DNA of 64,000 nt from Puccinia triticina (GCF_026914185.1 NC_070574.1:1178501-1242500); one strand, 5' to 3'; shown: positions 1 through 12,074, counted from the first letter of the stretch. Notes: generated by a model from the sequence alone, not told the origin. Numbers and translations are program-made.

Positions 1-1036
1 TCAAATTGCAATCATTGCAAAGGAAGGTACCGATGCTACAGCAATTGCAGCAGCAGCGCAGAAAGCCTTGGAGGGAGTAAGCACCTTTTTTTTACAAAAA
101 AAAAAAACTAGGATGAGTTACTCACACAAAGTTTCTGTCAAAAACAAACATCTCTTTTAGGAATCCGCGCAGCACTTCTCCAGAGAAGTTTTGGCAAGTG
201 GGGCAAAAAACCCGGCGGAAGCTATGCAAGCCTTGGGAAGTGTAAGAGACCATCAGTTCAATCAAGTTGTGTAAGTGAATTTCTCTGGGATGACACCAAA
301 GAGGCTCAAAGTTGATTGATTTTTTGCATGATATATCTCAGCGCTGGCCTTAGATCAATTGCCGCAAATAGTAAGAATGCCGAGGCTGTCAAAACTGCCG
401 TTTCTGTTGTCAATCAAGGCCGTAAATTCATCGTCGCAGGTAAGCATTTCTAGAGAGACTATCAGCGATAATAACTATGTGACCTCCTTACTGATTCATA
501 CAAATAATTGGTTTGGTAAAAATCCAAAAACCTTTGCAGCCAATGAGAAATTGATTGAATTGTCTGGAGGAACTGCTGCAGAAGTAAACGTCAAGGATAA
601 CAACAAGGCGGCCGAGGAAAAAACGAAAGTAGGAGCCGAAGCAGCCAAGCAGAACAAGGACAACAAATTGGCCGACGTTAAGAAAAACCAGGTACTAGCA
701 CAGAAGAAAGAAGGAGACATAGGCGAGAAGAAAGCTCAGGAAGAAAACAAAAATGCAGCCGAGTTTCAAAACAAACAGAAAGAGGAGAAGGAAAAGAAAA
801 AGAAGGAGGAGGAGGAAGCAGAGAAGAAAAAGAAGGAAGAAGAGGAGCAGAAGAAGAAGCAGGCCGAAGGCGGGCAGACGGCCGAGAGCAAGGAGCAAGC
901 TGGTGCGGCCAATGGGAAACCTCAAGAACAGCAGAAAGAGCAGCCCGAAGGAGCCCCGCCGGTTGAAGAAGTTAAGAACAATGCGGGGGCGGAAGAAGTT
1001 GCAGTTGAGGCAGAAGCCACTGGAGTCGAAGTTTAG
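1..1036 (+). CDS. Hypothetical protein with Ala-rich core and Lys/Glu-rich tail (5' partial)
   Basis: The 3' part of a gene entering from the left edge. I read four exons: 2-76, 161-270, 342-439 and 540-1036, with GTAAGC/GTAAGT donors and AG acceptors. The phases (0, 2, 1) agree across all three introns, which is good evidence of real coding. The joined product begins with helical Ala-rich sequence, contains a stretch reading KNAEAVKTAVSVVNQG, and ends in about 120 residues dominated by Lys, Glu and Gln (about 600-1030). That tail is low complexity and probably disordered or coiled. The start codon and any signal peptide lie outside the window. I recognise no domain, so function is unknown. 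Long frames on the other strand and in +3 across the tail are shadows of the repeat composition. Confidence 0.7.
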
Positions 1037-1987
1037 CTTTTTGCTATTCTTGGACCAAGCAGTGAACAACATTCAGGTTGAAACCTCTTCCCCCAACTCC
1101 AGATGGACACAGCCTTTTCTCATCCGGATTGATGAATTTGTGAATATATCCAGATGAAATATAAATGACAGGACATTTGTGCTTACTCATGAGCACCTCT
1201 TAATGAGGCTTACTCGCATGTACAAATAATTTTCATTCTCTATCTTGTTCTCTCAAAGAGACTTTCTGATCATAACCAATGTTGCATAGTTATCTGATAG
1301 ACATTTTGGTAATCAACACGCATTGATTTCTAGAAGTTCCACGTTCTAGTGCAATTTGCAAATGAAAGTTTTTAAACCCCAAAACATTTTGTCAGTCATA
1401 CTTCATCTATCGTCGTATTTCACAAGTCAAGGACAATTCGAACTTGTCGAAGTCCACGTCCCTAGCACTGCGATCTCTCCCGCAGGGAGGACAATTCCGA
1501 CAAACTGTTCGACAGCTCAATCGTACAACTGGAGGCAGATGAGGACGGCTCAAGCAGCTTCTGAGCAGACTCATGCTGTTCGCGCTCAATCGTACAACTG
1601 GAGGCAGATGAGGACGGCTCAAGCAGCTTCTGAGCAGACTCATGCTGTTCGAGGGCCTAGAGTCCCCACAAACAAAGAGAATAAAAAGGATGGATTGCTG
1701 GTGAAATCTACAGACTCATCCACATAATCCACGTGTTGCACATTCAAGCGTGCAGAGGGAAGAATCCACCCATCCTAGTCTTCAGAGGTTTGAATTGTGT
1801 TGCCGCTCTCCAACCACATCTTGAAGAAAAACTCGAAAACCCCCAACAAACAAGGAACAAAAAGAATCTGAAAAAAACGGTGACAGAAACCGGAGAACAC
1901 AGAACAGGGAAAGAAAAGAGAAGAAGAAAATGTCTATTTTCTGATTGAAAAAAGCCCGATGGCGGTAGTGAGAAAGGTAAAGGGGAG
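1037..1987. other. Intergenic region, no gene resolved
   Basis: I see no supported gene between the stop at 1036 and the minus-strand stop at 1988. It includes the 69-bp tandem duplication listed separately and probably the 3' untranslated regions of the two convergent flanking genes. Confidence 0.5.
1515..1652 (+). repeat. Tandem duplication, two 69-bp units
   Basis: Units 1515-1583 and 1584-1652 are essentially identical by eye, each starting GCTCAATCGTACAACTGG. 69 bp is 23 codons, so frames on both strands stay open through the duplication. I found no splice structure that would make it a gene. Confidence 0.85.
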
Positions 1988-4900
1988 TTATAAGTCCATA
2001 CTGTTACAAACAAACATGATTTTCCATTCTCCCACCGCCTGTTTCCAGAAAAAGCTACCTTGGGTGAAGTCTCTTGAGCCGAGCTGTTGAGAATGATGAT
2101 CGAAGGATTGATGAGGGGGAGGAAGATGGTTGTCATGGGTGCCGATGGTAGTGTCGGAAGTTGACGAATCGAAGCTGTTTGGGTTGCGGTCGAGGGGATG
2201 GATATGGGGGTTAGGGCGGAGAGTGTTGGGGGCAGAGGAGGGCGAGAACCAGGCGGCGGAGCTGCACAGGTAGCCGATCTTGGCGCTGTAGTCGTACGAG
2301 CTGTTGTCGTTCAACTCCTCCTCGGTCTCCTCAAAAGGCTGCTCAACAGACGAGATCGACAGGCGCGATCTGTGGGCGGCGGGCGGCCGCGGAGACGACG
2401 GCAAGCCCGGGCCGCGCCGGGCGCCCGGCAGTCGGCCGGGCGGGACGAGGTCGTCGTCGGTGCTGCTCGTCGTGACAGCCGATGAGAAGGATGATGCCGA
2501 GGTCTGCCTGAAGCGGCGCCGATGGGCACTGCTCGCAGGAGTGAAGAACGACATGTTTCCATGTGGGCGCTCCTTCGCTTTCCCCGCCTCCCAAACCATC
2601 CTCAGAAACTTCAGCGAGATAAATCCTTCCTGAACTTCGACGCTCGACGCCGTAAACGCCGTCAAGCAGCAGAACACCTCGTCACTTGATGGTCTGCTCC
2701 CAGGTCCCCCGCCAGGATCTTTCTTCCCGTCGACATTCTTCCATTTAGACGGTGTAGGAATGATCTGCGCCTGGACCTTGACTGGGATTGCTCGCCATGT
2801 GAAGGTATGGATTGGCTTGAGTAATAGCGGCAGTGGGAGGCCTCCCGCGAGTCCTGAATGTTGGTCGATGCCCGAGCTTGATTGCTCCCTCGTAGACGAT
2901 CGTGAACGGGACTCATATCCGAATGGGCAAATGACCGCATAGGTCAGATACCCACGCGTTACCAAATAAATCGCTCGAAGATGATGTTCTTCTTCGCTTT
3001 CAACCTCATCACGACCACCCGCTCCAGCGGTGTTCTGGCAATTAGGCGTTTGGCTGGGAACTGGAATCAATAGTTCTTCGCATCCTGCCCACCGTCGGTC
3101 ACTGACTAGCCGGTTGGATCGGCGATTCTCGACTTGGAAACCATCATCTTTTGATTTTCCAAACCCATCTTTGATCCGTTTGTTGACCAAGACGGGCTCG
3201 ATGGAGCCCGAAATCGAAGACGAGTTGCGCCCAAACGGCTTGAAGTTACGTTCCAACTGACTGAGGCCACTAAAGCTGCCCGTAGTGGGTCTTAGCGTTG
3301 TGGTTGTATAGGAGGAAATGCTGGTCGTCGTCTGGCTTGCCGCGATGGCCCCCTGTAAATCTAATTCTCGAACGCTCAGGTCGCTCAAGGAAATGACGAC
3401 CGCATACTCCTTCATCGTCAGCAGCACCGCAAGTTCGCCATATCCAAGCCGAGGATTGAGCGTTCGTCGGCTGAGTGTGGAGGTACGGGAATGAGATGCG
3501 GCTCTACTGTTGTTGTTGTTGGACCTGGAAAACTCAGACAGGACTAAATGCGCAGTCTTTGCCGTGAAAGGCGCCGACATCTCAGCACATAAACTTGACC
3601 AATCCAATAAATCGAGAAAATGTCAGCAGGTGGGACATTCAAATTTTCTTACTCTTGGATACATAGCAAAGAAAAGGAGATGACGACATACTGCCATGTT
3701 CGTTGAGGGGTAGGCTGTGACTCCATGACAAATATCATTTGCTTGGTGGCGATGATCAAATACCACCATCCGTCATTGGGCGTATGGCCTTTAGGCTCAT
3801 CATCTCCGTCATCGGTACGTGCGCGTGATCGTGATCTTAATCCTGCGGGAAGGGAGTCGTTGATTTGGTCTAATTGATCATTAATGGGATTGAATCCGGG
3901 CACGGGTGAATTTGAAAGTTTGATGAATAGTATCGGTCCATGGGCCTGAATGCGAGGCAGATTCAGGGATATCGTTTGCTTTGCCCATTGGAGGGGTAAC
4001 TCGAGATGTGATTGATTCGATGACTTCTGACCCGCGGCAGAGGGGGGCAATGGATTGGGCAGCGGATGACTTGTAGAAGGCTTGTGTCCATGAGAATCCC
4101 TCGATTGGTGTCGGCTGGGTGCACTCGCGGGGTGAGAAGGAAACGTGTTGGAAAGACTGTCGGATAAGTTGCTGATCGAGCCCTCGGCTTTTTGCTTGCC
4201 CTTCTCAAACATCGACATCAATCCAGCTAGAGCAGAAGTTCCAGCAACTAAAGCCGAGCTTCTTTTGGTGCTTGAAGATCGCTCTGCTAGATCTAAACAT
4301 TCGGAGCTCTAGGGTGGTTGATGGGCAAGATAAACGTTGAAAGTTTATCAGTCAATAGTACTAGATATCATGATAAGATCGAAGTGGTACAAAGCGCTGA
4401 GAAACGATGAAATAAAAGGCTTGATCAACCAACTTCACTAAACGCACGAAACTTGACAAGATTAACCATCGACTGGAGCGGCCACATCTTGACTGATTTC
4501 GTGATCCCATCCATGCCAGCACTCATGATCGATTCATTTGAGGACGATGTGAGTGCAATGACGATGCCAGGTAAAGAGGCATTTGAAGAGTGGGGTGTAT
4601 CTTCGATTGCAATTTCGAGTTGATGTACGCCTAAGCCTTGCCATAGTTGATATATTTTGCTGTCGGTGGGTGAGACCATATCTTTCTTGACGGTGGACGA
4701 AAGAGAGGGCATCAGATCGCACACGTAGAGCCCTTCGATCGTCCCAACCAGTAGGAATCTTTCGGCAGGCGGGTCGGTGGATGAGGTATAATTCCTGATT
4801 CTACTCAGTGGCAGGGGGATTGCGCATAGTGGTTGGGAGGGAAATTGGGGTAGAAAGCGGGACCCGATTTGATGGATCGAGGTAGATGGGGTCAGGTTCA

Positions 4901-5553
4901 CGGCTCCTGGTCCAGGTTCGAGGTTTGGTTTGTGGGCGGATGTTGAGCCGTCGAATTTGCCCTTCTGATGTCTTAAGAACGTATCTTTGTGGTTTCGTGA
5001 GGCTGATTTGAAGGCTGCGCGTTCGTCCCTAGCCGATATGATGGATGAATTTCGGTCAAGAGGAGTGGATTGAGGTTGAATCTGGGGTTGATTTGATTGA
5101 GGCAAGTCCCAGCCGGTCCCGAATGGACGTCCCTGTAGTTCCGCCTGCTGGCGATCAACCGTCCGTTCTTCAACTCGCTCTCGAGCACGTTTTTCGATCC
5201 ATCCTCGCCACCTTCCAAATCGATGTCCTTCCTGATCTTTGAGTTCGCCATAGGTGGGTAATATATCCGGGGAGATGTTGCTGTTGTCGGCTTCGTCGAG
5301 GGGGGGCGGTCGTTGCGGAGAAGCAGGTTGGTTTGGCGGAATTTGCGGGATGTTGCCTGGTTGCGGAGAGCTGAACAGTTTTGGTGGGCTTGGGTGGCTG
5401 CTGTCTATCGGATTAGGGTTGCTTCCATCGTGGAGCGATAGATGTGATGCCGCGTGGTCAATTTCGTAGCAAGTTGTGGATGGGTTGCCAGGATTCGGAG
5501 TTTGGGAATCTTCTTCGGCAGTTTGTTGTCCTGATGGATGAACACGATCCAGA
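1988..5553 (-). CDS. CNH (citron homology) domain-like protein
   Basis: Multi-exon minus-strand gene. The last exon covers about 3580-1988 with its stop at 1988. A middle exon covers about 4312-3692, followed by a GTATGT donor at 3691. An upstream exon covers about 5553-4430. The upstream exon starts Pro/Asn-rich, then carries a segment containing LLVGTIEGLYVCDLMPSLS and an iron-like run GVHQLEIAIED. The last exon carries a segment around ELAVLLTMKEYAVVISLSDL and then AIPVKVQAQIIP. This alternation of hydrophobic strands fits the beta-propeller-like CNH fold of Rho GEFs, citron kinase and Vps39-type proteins. No RhoGEF or kinase domain is visible, so it may be a standalone CNH protein. The C-terminal 180 residues are Ser/Pro-rich and GC-rich at gene level. 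The start codon was not resolved and one donor near 4430 is non-standard, so the exon limits are approximate. Confidence 0.55.
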
Positions 5554-6069
5554 GGACAAATCAGTTCTAATCACGGGAAAGCCTTGAACACGCTGCAAGA
5601 AGATTGGCCTGACCCGAGTTAGGATAAACGAAATTTGAGTTCATGGCCATGTGTAGACTTCCTCGGCGCTTTAATCGCTGTGCACGGTTTCAAGTCTTGA
5701 ATACAGCCTTGGGTTCTGAGCGGAGGGGGCAGATCGGAAGTTAGCACGGACAGGGCTGCTCGATGATGTCCGGAGTAAGGGTCAACGTACGTCGTCACAC
5801 AATCGAATAGCCACCACTTCTTGTGTTATTAGCACATCGTCATCGCTCTCTGTATGTACCTGTGTATTCGCCAGTGCCGTGTTGGAGGGCTCCCTGTGAC
5901 TTTGATTTTGATGAGCAGGCGTCGTCGAAACGGTGCTGAGTTGCCAAGGAATGAGGTTTAAAGGGGTCGGACATACATACACCTGCTTACATAAAAGGAG
6001 TGCATACACGCAGGCTGCGGCTCTCCACGCAGCAAGAACCCGACTCCTGTTGATCAAGAGCACCCCCCA
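5554..6069. other. Intergenic or 5' region of the CNH gene
   Basis: It probably holds the first exon(s) and promoter of the minus-strand CNH-like gene, since the frame at 5553 requires an upstream exon. I could not pick one start codon. Confidence 0.4.
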
Positions 6070-6601
6070 ATGCCATCCTCTGTGGTTTTTGTTGTTGTTG
6101 TCATTGTGGCCAAATTAGTAGCATGGAATGTGTTTGCAAGTTTGGATGAGCCCGTTACCGACTGCGACCTGACTGAACTACAAAGTCATTCCACAAGTGG
6201 ATCGAGGACGGCGCCCCGCAGGAACCCTCCCTCAGGGGCCGATGTGGATCAAAGTTACAGTCTTGACACCAAGCGGAGGGTTCGTCGAGCAATCATCGAC
6301 GAAAGGCTTGATTCTCATATGGATTGTCTCCTTACAGGCGCCCAACTCTTTGTCCAAACTTCACAGGGCAGAAGCACATAAATACCGAAAACTTCTTTGC
6401 GATCGACTGGCGCTATTGAACTATCGGCTACGGATCGTTCAGGAGTGCAAAGCTTTGGTCTTCTCAACATTATTAATGTACTATATGGATATTTGTTCGC
6501 AAGTTAAACGCGAACGGAAATCTTCGCCGGGACCAAATTCGTGTCGTTTTCACATTAACAGCAGCATATATAGCCGCAGTGACTGCGGAGGTCACTGTTA
6601 A
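6070..6601 (+). CDS. Possible small secreted Cys-containing protein (tentative)
   Basis: An ATG at 6070 opens a frame with a hydrophobic N-terminus (MPSSVVFVVVVIVAKL) resembling a signal peptide. Read unspliced, it ends after 103 residues at 6381. Alternatively, a donor near 6118 (GTAGCA) and an acceptor near 6335 (TTACAG) join it in phase 0 to a downstream frame ending at 6601. That version has six Cys in its tail, including SDCGGHC at the end, and about 103 residues. The second form resembles the small secreted Cys-rich proteins of rusts. The intron is a guess without transcript support, and the gene could be spurious. Confidence 0.3.
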
Positions 6602-6637
6602 GATTCAAATCTGCTCGACACTGTCGTTACTACACAG

Positions 6638-6697
6638 GCCCGGTTAGCTCAGTCGGTAGAGCATTCGGCTTTTATGCGCAGGCCACCTGCACATGAC

Positions 6698-6733
<36 letters not shown>
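6638..6733 (+). tRNA. tRNA-Lys(UUU) with intron
   Basis: Full cloverleaf by eye. The acceptor stem pairs GCCCGGT with ATTGGGC, with discriminator G at 6733. The D arm is GCTCAGTCGGTAGAGC and the anticodon stem pairs TTCGG with CCGAA. The anticodon TTT is at 6671-6673 and the T arm is GGGGGTTCGAGCCCCC. Mature length without the intron is 73 nt. A 23-nt intron (6675-6697) sits one base 3' of the anticodon, the canonical nuclear tRNA intron position. A run of eight T at 6738-6745 is the likely Pol III terminator. Confidence 0.95.
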
Positions 6734-6734
<1 letters not shown>

Positions 6735-6737
6735 TTG

Positions 6738-6745
6738 TTTTTTTT
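6738..6745 (+). terminator. Pol III oligo-T terminator of tRNA-Lys
   Basis: Eight consecutive T start four bases after the tRNA 3' end. Confidence 0.85.
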
Positions 6746-7270
6746 GCCCTGCCCATCGAACCGTCCTCGATTCCGCGTCCGGATAGCTTGCCACGGAAGG
6801 TATTTTTGTGTGTATACTTCGGAATGAACATCCAAAAAAACATGGATAACTGGGGTGCCTATTGTCGGACGCGATCTCAAGCCAAATTGTCCAATCTAAG
6901 TCCTCCGAAGGAGATTTCTGAGTGTGGGGTGGTTTTGCTCAGTTTGTTTGAGCTCCAGGCCGAGCGGAAAGTCTGAATCTCAATTGTTTTTTTGGTCAAG
7001 CTTCAGAGTTGGTCACTGGACTGATCCACAGCTAATGCGTAATACATATCCCAGCTGCTGATTTTGTTAGAGGGGGCTGAGACGAATTCTGCTTGATGGC
7101 TTGGAAATAAATCAGCCGTTTCCAGAAGAGTTTCACCATTCCTGAGACATGCAATTTAGGACTGGGCCATTGTCAGCATCATCTGTATCATGCAAAAATG
7201 GAGGCGAGTGTGTCGCCCTGGTCACACGTTGGAACCAAAAGATAATTCTTGCAATCCGTACCATACTAGC
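6746..7270. other. Intergenic, promoter of the 7271 gene expected here
   Basis: No coding signal with splice support. It should contain the promoter of the downstream plus-strand gene; I could not single out a TATA element. Confidence 0.4.
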
Positions 7271-8856
7271 ATGATTTGTATCCGACAAACCTTACTGGGA
7301 GTTGCTCTTTTCCGTTCTATATTGATTACTGCAACTAGGGATGCCGATCACGACACGGATTCGGAGACATCAATTCAAAACCTTGCAGAAAAAACCGACT
7401 GCAATTCATCATGGCAGTCAAAAATGCAACTCTCAGACGATGATACTTTTCGTAAGATGCCCGTGCCAAATGGTGGTTCATTATCTTTTACTGTTGAAGT
7501 TGTGGGAGGTAAACGATGCTCTATTTTGTAGAATCCTTCCGCAGCTATTTTCTCGACCTTGACGATAATCGCAATAGCCCCGGACCAAAGCCAGCCCACA
7601 GCTTGGGCACAAGCAGTACAGTTGGTGAAAAAGGTCAGCTCAATTACTAGTCAGCTTCGAGGAGATATTCGTGATTATCACTGAGTGTTTTATAACATGA
7701 TGAACTCATCTGGTATTCAAACATGTAGGTATTCAAAATGTAAACAATGCCTATCGAACCTCAAACCCTTTGCTCAAAAAACGTGCATTGTACGAACGGT
7801 TGGCAGCGGATCAAGAGTCCCTGTGTCAATACCTGCCTGCAATCAAATTTCCAACCAAGCCGCGTTCCTCAAGTAAGATAGGTTAACTTCAAAACTTCTC
7901 AATCATCCTGGCGATATTTCTTGTCAAGAATGAGCTGCTCACGATCTGATAAAACATATTTCGCTCACAATCATCTAGGGCCGCGCCTCAGCCGTTGGAA
8001 CTCAAAAGGCATATCTATCAAGGGTCGTCAAAAGATGAAAAAAAGCCAACGCGCTACAACAAATTTTAAACTGGAGACTGTCATCCGCACAAAAAATAAT
8101 ACCGGAAAGCAAAAAATCAATAATTCTTTCCAAGTCAAAACTGGGCCGATTTTCAGAGAACTCCAGGAAGCCAGAGAAGATACAGAACTGTTTGATCTGT
8201 TTACGCGGGCTCAAAAATTAAGCCTCAAGCTGAAAGCCAAACAGAGAAAGTCAGTCAAAGATCTCCATAGAAATATTGAAAATAACAGAAAAGCATTAGA
8301 AACAGCATATCTGGTCCGAAATAACAAAAAATACAGCATTGAATTAGCAGAGCTTACACAGCAAACTGATTCGGAGCTTGAAGAAGAAGATATTGTTGTT
8401 TATCCTTCAAACCCCAAGCTCAAATTACCAAAAGATGGAAAGGAGCCAACTCACAATGCCTACATCAAGCTGAGATTACCATCACATAAAATGCAAGTCC
8501 CAGAAAAGGCAAACCGAGTGGTGACAAGAGCACAAAGGATTGGAGAGTACTTAGATTATCTCCATCAATTTCCTCAAATTATGCCAGATGCACAAATACA
8601 GGTCAAAATTTCAAATGAAGCTCACCAAAATCTTCTTGAATGGTTCTACAATTTACTATTCAAGGACACTCAAGATCACCCGCCTCTCCTGGGTTGGGCT
8701 CAACTGGAGTTTCCACTAAAGCATGGAAACCACAAGAAATTCAATCCTGCTCAGATCATTCTTTACAAAGCTCTAACACAGGCAGGTTGGCTAACAATCT
8801 CTCAAGTTGCTTATGTTGCAATTAAGTTGCGCAACATCTGGCTAGAATTTAATTGA
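7271..8856 (+). CDS. Predicted secreted protein, 434 aa, four exons
   Basis: I assembled this gene from splice sites: exons 7271-7451, 7532-7633, 7729-7872 and 7979-8856. Introns 1-3 have GTAAGA, GTCAGC and GTAAGA donors and TAG acceptors. All three are phase 1, and the total is 1305 nt, exactly 435 codons. The N-terminus (ATG at 7271) has a hydrophobic core TLLGVALFRSILITATRD, which reads as a signal peptide. The rest is Lys/Asn/Gln-rich and helical. It carries an acidic patch (SELEEEDIVVYP) near the middle and an ordered-looking C-terminal 100 residues with aromatic and hydrophobic spacing (NLLEWFYNLLFKD). I recognise no domain. Secretion is inferred from the N-terminus only. If exon 3 were not spliced, a stop at 7886 would end a shorter protein. 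The overall pattern fits a rust candidate secreted protein, but no function can be claimed. Confidence 0.65.
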
Positions 8857-11107
8857 CCAACACAAATGCCACAAAGTTGAAACTCTCTAATGGCATAACT
8901 AAAGTCAACTTCAATGTGAAAGACTCAATATATGGAATTGAAAATGAACTGGGGTATGCTTTCCAATTAAATACTAAAAAAAATGCTTTATCAGAATTAA
9001 GTTTGATATATTGGACAGAGTTCAGATTGAACTGATTGCTTATAGCATTGAAAACTAAAATCCAATTGTTATATATTTCCTCAACTGGTCAGGCCGGGGC
9101 TGAGCAGGGGCCCGCCCACTTAGGGAAAGCTGCCACAGGAAGTTAGCCCAGACAAGCATTTTTCTTGAAAAATTCATAGCATGCCGTTCTACAATCTTTG
9201 ATGTTCTGGAAGATGTTTCCAGGAGATTTTTACTCATACAAAAGCTGTTCCATGTAAATTGATCCATGTACTCGATGCCCAAGACGGCAGCCCCCGTGTG
9301 CCCTCTGCAGCAATCTGATCTTCTGCCGCCGGTCCATGCAGCCAACGAGGACAAGGACAATTATAATGTGATTGAGGGAGAGATGTCAGCTTCTTTAGTG
9401 TAAATAAATTACTGGAGGAATTTCGTGAATAATTCATTCCTCTAGAGAAACTATCATACTTGTCTCTGACAGAATATCATCATCATCTTTGTTGGCCTCA
9501 AAGGCCGACGAGAGGAGATTGAATTGGCAAGAAGGGCGCGGCACCCGACCGTCAATCAGAAAAAAGCTTGAGAGTACAAAATCAAGCCATGATCTTCATG
9601 TTGTAATGCCAGCCTCCTGACCCTTTTCAGTCATAATTTTAGCTTTGGTTGTGGGGTGCCAGGGATGGAAACGTATTTTCATTCCTATTGGGGATCAATC
9701 ATCCATGAAGTCTAAGCCCGTGTGAACTATGTTGGATCAGCACCCTCAAATTGAATACATCTCACTGAGTTTTCCTTACAATTTTAAATTAGTGGGCTTC
9801 TCATTACCAGCGCTGGACTTTTGACGCCAGAAAAGAATCAGAAAAGGGAGCTGGCGAACGAAAGCTACAACTCCTGCATGCGCGCATTGAGTTGCGGCTC
9901 AATACCTATATGACTCTCTGAGGGTGTCGGATATCAGAACAGCACTAGTACTAATTGCTTTCAACCCTGAAGAGTCGGTACTCTTGCTCAGTTCAAGTAG
10001 CGAATTTTCATCAGCCCTTATCCGTCGCGTCAGTGTTGCTTTTGGAACAGTGAGTTTTCCGAATTAAGCAGTAAATACCTGTTTACTAGTTATCAAAAGA
10101 GAGACTCGGGTGGATTGCCATTCAACAGGCGACCTTCTCGGATAGAGTTAGTGTAAGCTGGTGTGGTACTCACAGCCCCCTCGGTGCACCATGATAAAAC
10201 ATGGAATTCGGTCGAGACTTCATTTTACTTCACAAGAGGGACAAGCTTTCCTATCCATTTTGGGATTCTTATCGAAATTGGGATCATATGCGCAGGTCCA
10301 ATCTGAGCGGCGAAGATACACTACGAGGGAGAGATTCAGTGAGCACAATATTGCAGCCCACAAAGCTGCAGTACCACCACGTACCAAAAGATGAGCCGGA
10401 AAATACAAATGGATGTAGTAAGAGTTCGCGGCTCTAGGACGCATTTAAAGGTGCCATGATAGCATTAAAGACAGTCTGCCGTTATCTGTAGGGTAGATTT
10501 TCTTTGAAACTTTCGTTTCGGAAGCTTGGCGGCCTTTGTCCATGTTGGCGCTCGGCTTTGGACATGACCCTGAAATATATATAACTGGTCTGAGGAGCCG
10601 TTCTATTTACTACGTAGAAGACTCTCTTAAAACTTACAGCAATACAAATATCTGGTGCGGCGAAAAAAATCTCTTGAAGAGAAGACTCTCTTAAAACTTA
10701 CAGCAATACAAATATCTGGTGCGGTGAAAAAAATCTCTTGAAGCTAGCAATCCACCAGTATTTGGTCTGATGAATTGAACATAGAAGTACAACCAACAGT
10801 AGGAAAACTCTCTTCAGGAGAAAGGGCCTAGCCGTTGGGCCTTTGTGTACGCGGCTTCCTTTGAAACCTTATGAAGACGCGACAATTGGTGCTCTCTATT
10901 TTGCAGATGCTGAGCCCTCAGCTTGTGACGCTGCCGCACCCCCATTCTTATTTAACCCGAGTGCTTCCTTCAGGGCAAGGTTAATTCCTCCTCCTTCATC
11001 CCTAGCGAAGAGCAGCACACTCTCGAACCGAGAAATTCTTTGGCTTTCTCCATACCTACTTTCCACTTCTCTACCGCTTCACCACTTCCATAAATAATTT
11101 TTAAAAA
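8857..11107. other. Intergenic region without a resolved gene
   Basis: About 2.2 kb. Short open frames here (9055-9437 minus, 10161-10444 both strands) lack splice context or recognisable protein character. A 64-bp tandem duplication at 10617-10744 is listed separately. Confidence 0.5.
10617..10744 (+). repeat. Tandem duplication, two 64-bp units
   Basis: Units 10617-10680 and 10681-10744 start GAAGACTCTCTTAAAACTTA. They differ at about one internal position (GCGGCG versus GCGGTG) and diverge at the last few bases. It lies about 370 bp upstream of the ATG at 11108, so it could be promoter-proximal. Confidence 0.85.
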
Positions 11108-11830
11108 ATGCCTTTGTGCAAGGGGAAGATGCGCGAAGAGGAGGACTCCGACTCAGATGAATCCTTCCACTGTTGCGGCAAGCCAGAGGACCTCCTCGAA
11201 GATTTCCGATCTTCGATGGAAACTTCCAAACCGGAGGTGAATGAGGTGCGCGTCCCCGACAATCAAGACTACTACCTTTATTCAGCTGGCCTCGAACGAG
11301 CAAATCCCCCCAGCAATGGACCAACACTTTCATCAATCTGCGACTCCCAACGGGCTCCAACCGTCTGTTCCTCTGATTCCGGACACACTCGGGTCGGAAG
11401 CGCTCTCCTCATCATCAAAACTGACGAGGTAGTCTTCCCATTCTCTTCGACCGAGATGAGGTAAGTAAAAAGAGTGACTCTCTAGCCCTTTCATCGATAA
11501 AAGTTTACTGACATTGATCACTTGATTTCGCTATGTAGGACCATTCGAATCCAACCAGTCAAACCAAGTCAGCCTCTCAAACCCATGAAGAAGTCAAAAT
11601 GGAAAATTCAGATCCCTCGGCCCCAGAGCTCTCTCCGAGCGGTTATCAGTCCCACCAACGATCACCCGCCAAGTCCCGAGGTTTCGACGGCCCAAGCGTC
11701 AGCCCTTCATGGTCCTCCACCACCAAGATCGTGTGGCCGTCGCCGGGGAATGGTTTTCACTTCGACCAGCCTTCCTGAGCAATTGAAGGAGTTGGCCGAG
11801 ACTGAGGGTTCAGATGGCAGTGGTACTTGA
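11108..11830 (+). CDS. Hypothetical acidic protein, 214 aa, two exons
   Basis: Exon 1 is 11108-11460 and exon 2 is 11539-11830. The 78-nt intron (11461-11538) has a textbook GTAAGT donor, a CTGAC-like branch site and a TAG acceptor. Phase 2 is kept, for 645 nt or 215 codons. The ATG follows an A-rich context (TTAAAAAATG). The N-terminal third is acidic and Cys-bearing (EEEDSDSDESFHCCGKPED). The C-terminal part is Pro/Ser-rich and basic, then acidic at the end. No signal peptide, membrane segment or known domain is visible. The composition suggests a disordered nuclear or cytosolic protein. Function unknown. Confidence 0.65.
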
Positions 11831-12074
11831 ACACATGGCCCGACGGCTCTTTTGCAGGATTCAATTGCTCACTTCCGGCTATCAATCTCATCCCGCTCTT
11901 TTGTATTTTGTTTTTCTGTTCTATTATCCTTAACATTTATCTGAAGCTCTCCTTTGTGCCACCACTGTTCTATTATGTGTATCGATTAATTATCTGAAAC
12001 AGCCCATGTGCCATTAAAGGGACTAAGAAATTGCATCATTCTTGTATCTGTGGAAATGATATTATCGCCGAATA

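Noticed and set aside
695..1157. Long Leu/Phe-rich minus frame and Arg-rich plus frame over the Lys/Glu tail
   Set aside because: Both are shadows of the AAG/GAG-rich low-complexity coding tail of the 1-1036 gene.
7509..7531. A 23-nt intron with GTAAAC donor in the 7271 gene
   Set aside because: Too short for a spliceosomal intron; the GTAAGA donor at 7452 gives an 80-nt intron with the same acceptor and phase.
7921..8856. Single 311-codon ORF as a complete gene
   Set aside because: Its apparent start is TTG at 7921; splice phases show it is better explained as exon 4 (from 7979) of the four-exon gene at 7271.
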